64,000 nt of DNA from Arcicella aquatica (GTDB lineage Bacteria > Bacteroidota > Bacteroidia > Cytophagales > Spirosomataceae): assembly GCF_034928825.1 (NCBI RefSeq), contig NZ_JAYFUL010000016.1:1-64000 (forward strand). Direction: 5' to 3'. The notes beneath the pieces are model-generated. The model was not told where the DNA came from and searched no databases. It saw only the letters and a list, made by a program, of their open reading frames with translations. Shown here piece after piece: positions 17,020 to 24,515 of the stretch (position 1 is the stretch's first letter; each line of letters begins with the position of its first letter). A program made the position numbers and the translations under genes.

Positions 17020-19182
17020 ATGAAAAAGGTTCGTATAGTCGTCCATTTAGTCTTTGCTATTGCTCTAAGTCATTGGGGTATTTCCCAAAATATTAGTCCA
17101 CAAAAAGATTGGTTGGTCAAACCAATCTTAGAAAAATCTTCTATTAAAATAACTGACAGTCAGGTAGTTTTAGACAATGGTCTTTTAAGACGGAGTTTTT
17201 TTATTGGTGAAAATATAGGCTGTTACGACTATTTCAATCATTCTAGTCAGCAACAACTTATTCGTTCTATTAAGCCAGAAGGTAGGGTTAAAATAAACCA
17301 CAAAAGCTATCATATTGGCGGATTGAATGGACAAACTGAAAATGCGTATCTTAAACCCGAATGGCTTAAAAACTTCAAAAAAGGAAGTACCGACTTCGTC
17401 TATCAATCCGCCGAAATAAAGCCTATCGAACCTTTTATCAATTGGAAGGCTTCGACTTGGACAGCCAACCGCCAGCAACCAACAGGCAAGCGACTTATTT
17501 TGAATTTTATTGCTCAAGATAAAAATTTAACGGGCATCAAAATCCAAGTGAATTATGAACTCTACGACGGTATTCCGTTGCTAGTAAAATGGATAGAAGT
17601 AATCAATAATAGTGCGTCAACAATTACCGTAGATGGTTTAGTAAATGAAATATTGGGGCTTGTGGAAGAGGAAAGTGCTGTTGTGGGGAAGGTTTCAGAA
17701 ATGAAAGTACAACATGGTATTTATTTGGAAACAAACTACGCCTTCAATAATGCCATGCGTTATGATATTAGCGACCAAACCACTCATTGGTTGGCAGATA
17801 GCACTTATACTTCTCAGGTAAATTATAATTACGATACGCCTTGTCTGGTAGAAATATACCCCGAAAAAGTCGCCAATATCAAAATAATGCAAGGTAGTTC
17901 TTTGAAATCTGTTCGCACGCATGAACTCCTGATGGATTCTTATGACAGGCAAAGAAGGGGTTTGATGATTCGGAAAATGTATCGAACAATTGCTCCTTGG
18001 ACTACCCAGAATCCTATATTTATGCACTTGGTCAGTAAAAATGACGAACAAGTATTAAAATGTATTGACCAATGTGCCGCAACGGGTTATGAAGCTTTGA
18101 TTTTGAGTTTTGGTAGTCACCTCAACATGGAAGATATGAGCGAAGAAAATCTGAACAGATGGAAAAAAATTGCAGAAAAGGCTCATAGCAAGGGCATACA
18201 AATAGGAGGATACTCGTTATTTAGTAGCAGAAGAATTGATGATGAAAACGATGTAGTTGACCCAGTAACGGGCAAAACGGGACACGCTTTTTTCGGAAAT
18301 GCACCTTGTTTTGGGAGTAAATGGGGTTTGGCATATCGAGACAAAATCAAGCGTTTTTTTGAAGAAACTCATTTTGATATTTGGGAAAATGATGGGCCAT
18401 ATCCTGGCGATGTTTGTGCTTCTACAACACATCCTGGGCATGAAGGTTTGGCAGATTCGCAATGGAAACAAATGAATATCCAAAAGGAATTGTATCATTG
18501 GCTTAACGAACGTGGTGTTTATATCAATGCTCCTGATTGGTACTTTTTGGATGGCACACACAAAATTGCATTGGGTTATCGTGAAGTAAATTTCTCGTTG
18601 AGTCGTTCACAGCAAAGAATCCTAAATCGTCAGAATATCCATGATGGAACACAAGAAAAAACGGGTTCGATGAGCTGGGGCTTTGTACCCCTTACCCAAT
18701 ATCAAGGCGGTGGTGCTGATGCGATTCTCGAACCACTTAGCCAGCATTTGCCTGATTATGAGCAATTAATGATGATTTATTATGGTGCAGGTGTTCAAGC
18801 TTGCTATCGTGGGCCGCAATTGTATGATACCGATATTACAAAAGCGGTAGTTCAAAAAAGTATTAATTGGTACAAAAAATATCGGGATGTTTTGAATGCC
18901 GATATGATTCAGTTGCGTCGTGCTGATGGACGGGATTGGGATGGACTTATACACGTAGCGCCAAATTTAGCTCAAAAGGGCTTGGCTATGCTCTATAACC
19001 CCACTACCGAAACCATCGAAAGAACCATTACTTTGCCTTTATATTACACAGGACTAAGCAAACAGGCTCGTGTTCGAGAAAAAGAAGGTGTTGCCAAAAC
19101 CTATACGCTCAATCGTGATTATAGCATACTGGTAAAAGTGAAAATCCCAGCCGAGGGCTATACTTGGTTGGTGATAGAATAA
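17020..19182 (+). CDS. Secreted glycoside-hydrolase-like protein, probably clan-D (alpha-galactosidase-like) barrel
   Basis: 720 residues with a signal peptide ending near 'LSHWGISQ'. The N-terminal half (about 40-310) is beta-rich, like the super-sandwich of GH27/31/36-type enzymes (VNYELYDGIPLLVKWIEVIN). The middle looks like a TIM barrel: ALILSFGSHLN, KGIQIGGYSLF, HFDIWENDGPYPGD and VYINAPDWYFLDG. It closes with a small beta domain. 'DIWENDGPYPGD' resembles the nucleophile strand region of alpha-galactosidases ('K.D.ng'). I could not assign a CAZy family with confidence. It is convergent with the six-hairpin glycosidase gene, across a bidirectional terminator. Confidence 0.6.
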   Translation: MKKVRIVVHLVFAIALSHWGISQNISPQKDWLVKPILEKSSIKITDSQVVLDNGLLRRSFFIGENIGCYDYFNHSSQQQLIRSIKPEGRVKINHKSYHIGGLNGQTENAYLKPEWLKNFKKGSTDFVYQSAEIKPIEPFINWKASTWTANRQQPTGKRLILNFIAQDKNLTGIKIQVNYELYDGIPLLVKWIEVINNSASTITVDGLVNEILGLVEEESAVVGKVSEMKVQHGIYLETNYAFNNAMRYDISDQTTHWLADSTYTSQVNYNYDTPCLVEIYPEKVANIKIMQGSSLKSVRTHELLMDSYDRQRRGLMIRKMYRTIAPWTTQNPIFMHLVSKNDEQVLKCIDQCAATGYEALILSFGSHLNMEDMSEENLNRWKKIAEKAHSKGIQIGGYSLFSSRRIDDENDVVDPVTGKTGHAFFGNAPCFGSKWGLAYRDKIKRFFEETHFDIWENDGPYPGDVCASTTHPGHEGLADSQWKQMNIQKELYHWLNERGVYINAPDWYFLDGTHKIALGYREVNFSLSRSQQRILNRQNIHDGTQEKTGSMSWGFVPLTQYQGGGADAILEPLSQHLPDYEQLMMIYYGAGVQACYRGPQLYDTDITKAVVQKSINWYKKYRDVLNADMIQLRRADGRDWDGLIHVAPNLAQKGLAMLYNPTTETIERTITLPLYYTGLSKQARVREKEGVAKTYTLNRDYSILVKVKIPAEGYTWLVIE

Positions 19183-19213
19183 AAACGATGAGACTGTAGA
19201 AATCAAATAAACC

Positions 19214-19280
19214 AAAAAAAGGCAAATCCAAATTGAACAAGTTTATAATTACTTATCTTTCTTGGATTTGCATACTTTTT
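19214..19280. terminator. Bidirectional terminator between convergent genes
   Basis: gcaaatccaa (19222-19231) pairs with ttggatttgc (19262-19271). A run of A (19214-19220) lies to the left and a T-rich run (actttttat) to the right, so the hairpin carries a U-tract for transcripts arriving from either side. It lies between gene ends at 19182 and 19298. Confidence 0.65.
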
Positions 19281-19297
19281 ATGGATATTGCGATATC

Positions 19298-20584
19298 TTA
19301 CTTTATCTTCTCAAACTGTTCGATGGCGACATACAATACACCTGCTTCACCTCGGAACGTACCCGAACCACGAGGTTTATTATCAACCGAATACCATTCA
19401 TAAAATCCTTTGTTATCAATTACTCGTTTCAACATGGGTTGTACTTGTTCATAAGCTTCTTGGACAAAACCATATTTGATTAACTGCTGAATCATTCGTC
19501 CGCCAAACCATGTCCAATCGCCGCCATTTTGATAACTATATTCAGGATTCATAATTTTGTTGATGAAAAATCCCGCAGGGTATGGTGGATACAATGTAAG
19601 TCCAATAGAAGGAGCTCCAGCCTGCTTTACTCGACTAATCATTTCATTCAATGATGTTTTGATTTCGGCCTTACTTAATAAACCTGCTTCTATTGCAATG
19701 GCTGTTCCTCCGAAATAGTAAATGTTATTTTCGTTAAAATCAGCAGGGAAGGGCGAGCCATTCAAATAAATATGCGGAATGAATTTTTGTGTTTTACTAT
19801 CCCAAAGGTGCTTTCTGCAATTTTGAGCAATACCATCTTTTATTTTTTTCCACTGAGCAGCCTTAGTAGGATTCAACTGAATGATGTTGTTGAGTGCGAT
19901 TACAAACATGGCATTGTCATAAATATCAATGGCATAATGTGTATTGTTGTCCAAATCTACACCCCATCCAGCTTCGGGCTGTACATCACCCCAATCGGCG
20001 GTAGTTGCTCCGATAATTAGACCGTATTTTTTATTAAATCTTTTTTTCAAAAGAAAATCCATCGACCATTCCAATCGCTGTAAAACGGTTTTGTTGCCAA
20101 TTTTTTCTTGTAAAATAGACTTATCCCCTGTTAATTGAATGTACTTATAAACGGCTTGTACCAGCGAGGTTTCTTGGTCTGTTTCAACAGAATTTTTATG
20201 ACCTGCATAGCGAGGCTCTAATTTTGAATACGAAAAATCTGTTTCGCCTTTGGTAATTTTTTCGGCAGGAGTAAAACCGTCGATAATATTACCATCGTCG
20301 CCTTGCATTCTAAAGAAAACTAAAAGGTTTTCTTTCAATACTTCTTTGTCATAAACCGCTGCTGCGAGTTCGATAAAAGTATTGTAATCTCGAATCCATA
20401 CCTCACGATAACCATCGCCAGCATTAAATCCTGTTTTCATAACAGCCAAAGCCTTGGACTTTACTTCAGGGAAATATTTATTCTGCTTGATTTGAGTCAG
20501 TAAAGTAGATGATACTTTGGTTTGTTGAGCAGAAACTGACAGCATACAAAACTGTAAGACTACTATAAAAAGGAGCTTTTGCAT
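19298..20584 (-). CDS. Secreted six-hairpin glycosidase ((alpha/alpha)6 barrel)
   Basis: About 428 residues from the ATG at 20584, giving the signal peptide MQKLLFIVVLQFCMLSVSAQ. A longer open frame starting at 20680 runs into the MITE and is not believed. Features of six-hairpin glycosidases (amylo-alpha-1,6-glucosidase-like) include REVWIRDYNTFIELA, VETDQETSLVQAVYKYI, GATTADWGDVQ and YQNGGDWTWFGGRMI. Substrate specificity is not evident. It lies downstream of GH92 on the same strand with a MITE inserted between them, so it is probably the last gene of the mannose-type operon, now perhaps partly uncoupled. Confidence 0.75.
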   Translation of the reverse strand: MQKLLFIVVLQFCMLSVSAQQTKVSSTLLTQIKQNKYFPEVKSKALAVMKTGFNAGDGYREVWIRDYNTFIELAAAVYDKEVLKENLLVFFRMQGDDGNIIDGFTPAEKITKGETDFSYSKLEPRYAGHKNSVETDQETSLVQAVYKYIQLTGDKSILQEKIGNKTVLQRLEWSMDFLLKKRFNKKYGLIIGATTADWGDVQPEAGWGVDLDNNTHYAIDIYDNAMFVIALNNIIQLNPTKAAQWKKIKDGIAQNCRKHLWDSKTQKFIPHIYLNGSPFPADFNENNIYYFGGTAIAIEAGLLSKAEIKTSLNEMISRVKQAGAPSIGLTLYPPYPAGFFINKIMNPEYSYQNGGDWTWFGGRMIQQLIKYGFVQEAYEQVQPMLKRVIDNKGFYEWYSVDNKPRGSGTFRGEAGVLYVAIEQFEKIK

Positions 20585-20617
20585 AAAATATATTATAAAA
20601 ATTTGAAAATTGGATAA

Positions 20618-20777
20618 GAAGCTGTTTAAGCTTTTCCTTTCTGAGGTGAAAGTATTGTATTTTTGAATTGATTTTTTCAAAATTTTCGAAGCATAGCATC
20701 GCTACGTTGAGTAAATTTTGGAACAAGCTATTCTAAAAGACTTAGTTTAACTCGAAAGGAAAAGTTTAAACAGCTTC
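20618..20777. mobile_element. MITE-like repeat, copy B (TSD TAA)
   Basis: 160 bp from GAAGCTGTTTAAG to GTTTAAACAGCTTC, flanked on both sides by TAA. It lies between GH92 (ends 20782) and the six-hairpin glycosidase (starts 20584), apparently inside their operon. It is almost identical to copies A and C over its interior. Confidence 0.88.
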
Positions 20778-20781
20778 TAAG

Positions 20782-23085
20782 TTAAAAAACAGAATATTCA
20801 AGTACCCCGCCTTTGGTAATTTCTTCAAACAGTAAAGAAGGATGTTTTAAAAGTTTTCCATTGTACTTTACCTGTTTGATATAAATTTTATCTGGCTGAT
20901 TGTTTTTCGTTACAATACTGAAGGTTTTGCCTTGATAATACTGTTGGTTGAGTCGAATCGTGATTTTGTCAAAAATTGGAGTAGAAAGCTGCATTGTAGG
21001 TTTTTCGGATGCACCACCTTGTACATCAAATAATCCCATTGCACCCAACACGTACCACGCACCCAACTGCCCTTGGTCTTCGTCCTGACCATATCCGTAG
21101 CCATGAATTCCCTCGTTACCATAAAACTCGTTACAAATGGCTCGTACCCATTTTTGAGTAAGTTCAGGTTTATGAGTATAATTAAATAACCAAGGAATAT
21201 GCAAACAAGGCTGATTACCATGATTATAAAGTCCTTGCAAACCTGCAAAGGCATCAATGGTTTGTCCACCTCCGAAAATTGATTTTTGAGAAATACTAAA
21301 AATACTATCTAATCTACTGGCAAATAAGGTTTTCCCTATTTTAGACACTAAAGCATCTGGTTGATGAGGCACATAAAAAGTATATTGCCAAGCATTTCCT
21401 TCCTGAAACCCACGCCAAGGCTGACCGGGATTGAAATTATCAATAAACTTTCCATTTTTCAGTTTAGGACGTACCAATTTAGTTTTTGGGTCAAATATCT
21501 TTTCCCATCCTTTCGACAAACCAATGAGCTGTTGGTAATCTTGCTTTTTACCCAATGCCTTTGCCCATTGTGCCACGGCATAAGTACTAAAAGAATACTC
21601 AAGCGTATGAGAACCCGAAAAACTGGGTTCACGATTGAGCGAATCTACGTCGATATGATCAACATAGCCATATTTTACAAATCGTTCTACATCGTCTTTT
21701 CCTGCACCCAAAGGTCTATTTTGATACGCCAGCTCATTTTTGAGACTTGCGGCATATCCTTTTTCTATGTCAAAGTCTCGGATACCATACATATAAGCTC
21801 CTGCAATGATTAGCCCAACGAAATTTGTACCTACTCCCGACACGTATTTACTGGAAGCAATACCATCGCCAAGCCAACCTGCATCTGAATAAACCAAAAG
21901 TTGACTTTTGATATAATCGGAATAATATTCAGGGTACGCTAATGCCCACAATTGAGTCAAGTTCCAGAAAGCTCCCCAAATGGCATCTGTATTATAATGC
22001 TGATGTTGGGGCTTGCCTTGAGCATCCAAGGCAATTTGTCCGATACTACCATCATTTTTAGGATAAGCTCCATTGACATCGCTTGCTAAACCCCTTCCCA
22101 AAAGAGCATGATAAAGACCTGTATAGAATTTTTGTCGGTCTTTGACCAAACCTCCTTCAATGTTAATTCTACCTAAATAGTCATTCCAAACTAAGGTAGC
22201 TTGCTGATGAGCTTGATCAAAGTCAAGGTTTTGGGCTTCTTCACGGAGATTCAAGCGAGCATTTTCAATTGAAGTATAGGATAAACCAGCTTTAATCGTG
22301 ATAGCTTCTTGGTCATTGGTTGAAAATCGCAAGTATAATCCAGAACCAATACCTTCAATTGAAGTTTTATTCGGAAAAATCTCATTTCCTCTAAATACCC
22401 CGACAGTTGTAGGCTTTTTATTCAATACTGCCGAAAAGTACATTCTGGCATCGGCACCATGTTGATATTTTTGGATATATTCGGGCAAAGTAACTACGTA
22501 TCCTTCAATACGCCCATCCTCCGTCATATATACTTTGGCTTCTTTCACACGCCCACTTTCGCCTTGCTGGTTGCCTATATCAAACAAAATATTGGCGGCA
22601 TCAGTCGCAGGAAATGTATAACGATGAAAAGCAACTCGCTTGGTAGCGGTTACCTCAGCTTTTACCTTGTAATCTTTTAATAAAACACTGTAATAGCCCG
22701 GTTTTGCGATTTCGGTGCTACGCTCAAAAGTCGACCGATAACCTGCTAAACTATTTGATGCTGTGGCTGGTGTAGTAACAAGTTTACCTGTGGTAGGCAT
22801 AAAAACAATTCCGCCTAACTGAAACTCATGAAAATTGGGAAATCCTTCAATAGAATTATCACGATAATCGTAGCCTGTAGCTTCCCAGCCGTCTTTGTTA
22901 CCCAAATGTCCATTGGTTGAAGGACCTGGTTTGGCCATTCCAAAAGGTAAAGCTCCGGGAGCAAAGTGAAACCAGCGACAATGTGCCGTACCAATACGAG
23001 GTTCTACTTCGTCAATAGGAGAAGTTTGTGCCAATGACGAATTAAGATATAAAAGAGCTATAAGTAAAATGCCTATTTTTTTCAT
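20782..23085 (-). CDS. GH92 alpha-mannosidase (secreted)
   Basis: 767 residues, the usual GH92 length, with signal peptide MKKIGILLIALLYLNSSLAQ. The beginning VEPRIGTA...APGALPFGMAKPGPST and the late motif YGYGQDEDQGQLGAWYVLGAMGLF (consensus GN-D-GQMSAWYV) are diagnostic. GH92 enzymes are calcium-dependent inverting exo-alpha-mannosidases with bipartite domains; the linkage (1,2/1,3/1,4/1,6) cannot be read. The stretch RYAFPA-type 'FHRYTFPATDAANILFDIG' also fits. It is translated 5 bp after a sugar porter and downstream of a mannokinase/PMI fusion, giving a coherent mannose release and catabolism route. Confidence 0.93.
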   Translation of the reverse strand: MKKIGILLIALLYLNSSLAQTSPIDEVEPRIGTAHCRWFHFAPGALPFGMAKPGPSTNGHLGNKDGWEATGYDYRDNSIEGFPNFHEFQLGGIVFMPTTGKLVTTPATASNSLAGYRSTFERSTEIAKPGYYSVLLKDYKVKAEVTATKRVAFHRYTFPATDAANILFDIGNQQGESGRVKEAKVYMTEDGRIEGYVVTLPEYIQKYQHGADARMYFSAVLNKKPTTVGVFRGNEIFPNKTSIEGIGSGLYLRFSTNDQEAITIKAGLSYTSIENARLNLREEAQNLDFDQAHQQATLVWNDYLGRINIEGGLVKDRQKFYTGLYHALLGRGLASDVNGAYPKNDGSIGQIALDAQGKPQHQHYNTDAIWGAFWNLTQLWALAYPEYYSDYIKSQLLVYSDAGWLGDGIASSKYVSGVGTNFVGLIIAGAYMYGIRDFDIEKGYAASLKNELAYQNRPLGAGKDDVERFVKYGYVDHIDVDSLNREPSFSGSHTLEYSFSTYAVAQWAKALGKKQDYQQLIGLSKGWEKIFDPKTKLVRPKLKNGKFIDNFNPGQPWRGFQEGNAWQYTFYVPHQPDALVSKIGKTLFASRLDSIFSISQKSIFGGGQTIDAFAGLQGLYNHGNQPCLHIPWLFNYTHKPELTQKWVRAICNEFYGNEGIHGYGYGQDEDQGQLGAWYVLGAMGLFDVQGGASEKPTMQLSTPIFDKITIRLNQQYYQGKTFSIVTKNNQPDKIYIKQVKYNGKLLKHPSLLFEEITKGGVLEYSVF

Positions 23086-23090
23086 AATTA

Positions 23091-24491
23091 TTACTGAAAT
23101 TTAGTCGTTTGCCAGTATTTTTCTATTTCTTCTAAAGTCTTGCCTTTGGTTTCTGGAATACGCTTGATACTTAGCCATAAGGCAGGCAAACACATTCCTG
23201 CAAAAATCCAAAAAGTAACTGATGGACCTAATGTTTCACTTTTTAACATTATTGGCGTGAGCTGTCCCACAAAAAAATTTCCTATCCATAAGGATAATGT
23301 GGCTAATGAAACCGCCTCTGCACGAATGTTATTGGGGAAAATTTCGCTGATAATGATAAAACACACAGGACCAAATGAAAAAGCAAAACTGCCAATAAAG
23401 ACCAGAATAGCTCCCAAAATCCAGTAGCCTTGTGTATAATTCAAAGAGAAAAGTATGCCGATGAACAAAAGGGCTAAGAATGCCAACAAAACACCCCAAA
23501 TCAGCAAGGGTTTACGTCCCCATTTATCAACCTTAAATATGGCAATGAAAGTAAAAAGTACGTTGACAATACCAATACTTACTTGTCCGCCGAATGCGTC
23601 GCCAAGGGTAAAACCCGCTTTGTCAAGAATAGAAGGACCATAGTATATCACGGCGTTGATACCCGAAACTTGACTCAAAAATGGCAATGCCAATCCAATT
23701 AATAGGGGCCGTTGATAGCTTGACGAAAAGAGTTCCTTTAAAACACCTTCGTGCTTTGTGACCGATTGTTGTATTTGATTTACTTCGTTTTGGGCATTGT
23801 CAAAATCTATTTTTTGTAAAATATGTCTTGCCGATTCTGTTTTGTTTTTTTGAATCAGCCACCGTGGTGACTCAGGTACAAATACCAAACCTGCCCAAAA
23901 TAATAAACTTGGCAATAAACCAATGCCAATCATCGCTCGCCAAGAATCGTCCACTAATACAAATTGTAGCCAACCTACAAAATGGCTCGTTTGGGCAATT
24001 TTTAGTAAATAAGCATTAGAAAAATATGCAGCCAAGATACCTATGGTAATCGCCAGTTGATACAACGCAACCATTGTCCCTCGGAAGCTTGCGGGAGCTG
24101 TTTCGGAAATATACAAAGGACAAATCATAGAGGCTACGCCAATACCGATGCCACCAACCAAACGAAAGCTAATGAGTTCGGAAATATTCATGGCAAACAT
24201 AGACCCAACAGCAGAAAGAAAAAATAGTCCTGCCGAGATGACCATTACCTTTTTACGCCCAATTTTATCGCTTAATTTTCCCGAAATAATTACACCAATG
24301 ATACAGCCAAAAATAGCCGAACTTACAAACCAACCTTCCATAATCGCATCGAAATCAAAGCGTTTGACCACAAAAGGAAGTGCTCCTGAAATAACCGCTG
24401 TGTCGAAACCAAATAAAAAACCGCCAATGGCTGCAATAAAGCATATCAAAAAAACATAGTAACGATGATGATGAGTCGAAGAAATTTCCAT
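23091..24491 (-). CDS. MFS sugar:proton symporter (sugar porter family)
   Basis: 466 residues and twelve membrane helices. Sugar-porter signatures are all present: GFLFGFDTAVISGAL in helix 1, the loop KLSDKIGRKK, GGIGIGVASMICPLYISETAP, PESPRWLI, SQVSGINAVIYYGPSI in helix 7, VDKWGRKPLL and the C-terminal PETKGKTLEEIE. The most likely substrate is mannose or another hexose released by the adjacent GH92 (inference). It lies 5 bp upstream of GH92 and 24 bp downstream of the kinase/isomerase fusion, so it is the inner-membrane step of the operon. Confidence 0.93.
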   Translation of the reverse strand: MEISSTHHHRYYVFLICFIAAIGGFLFGFDTAVISGALPFVVKRFDFDAIMEGWFVSSAIFGCIIGVIISGKLSDKIGRKKVMVISAGLFFLSAVGSMFAMNISELISFRLVGGIGIGVASMICPLYISETAPASFRGTMVALYQLAITIGILAAYFSNAYLLKIAQTSHFVGWLQFVLVDDSWRAMIGIGLLPSLLFWAGLVFVPESPRWLIQKNKTESARHILQKIDFDNAQNEVNQIQQSVTKHEGVLKELFSSSYQRPLLIGLALPFLSQVSGINAVIYYGPSILDKAGFTLGDAFGGQVSIGIVNVLFTFIAIFKVDKWGRKPLLIWGVLLAFLALLFIGILFSLNYTQGYWILGAILVFIGSFAFSFGPVCFIIISEIFPNNIRAEAVSLATLSLWIGNFFVGQLTPIMLKSETLGPSVTFWIFAGMCLPALWLSIKRIPETKGKTLEEIEKYWQTTKFQ

Positions 24492-24515
24492 AGTTTTTGA
24501 GGGTTTTAGAGGTTA

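Noticed and set aside
20584..20680. Extended N-terminus for the six-hairpin glycosidase
   Set aside because: The extra codons come from the MITE, and a clean signal peptide starts at 20584.
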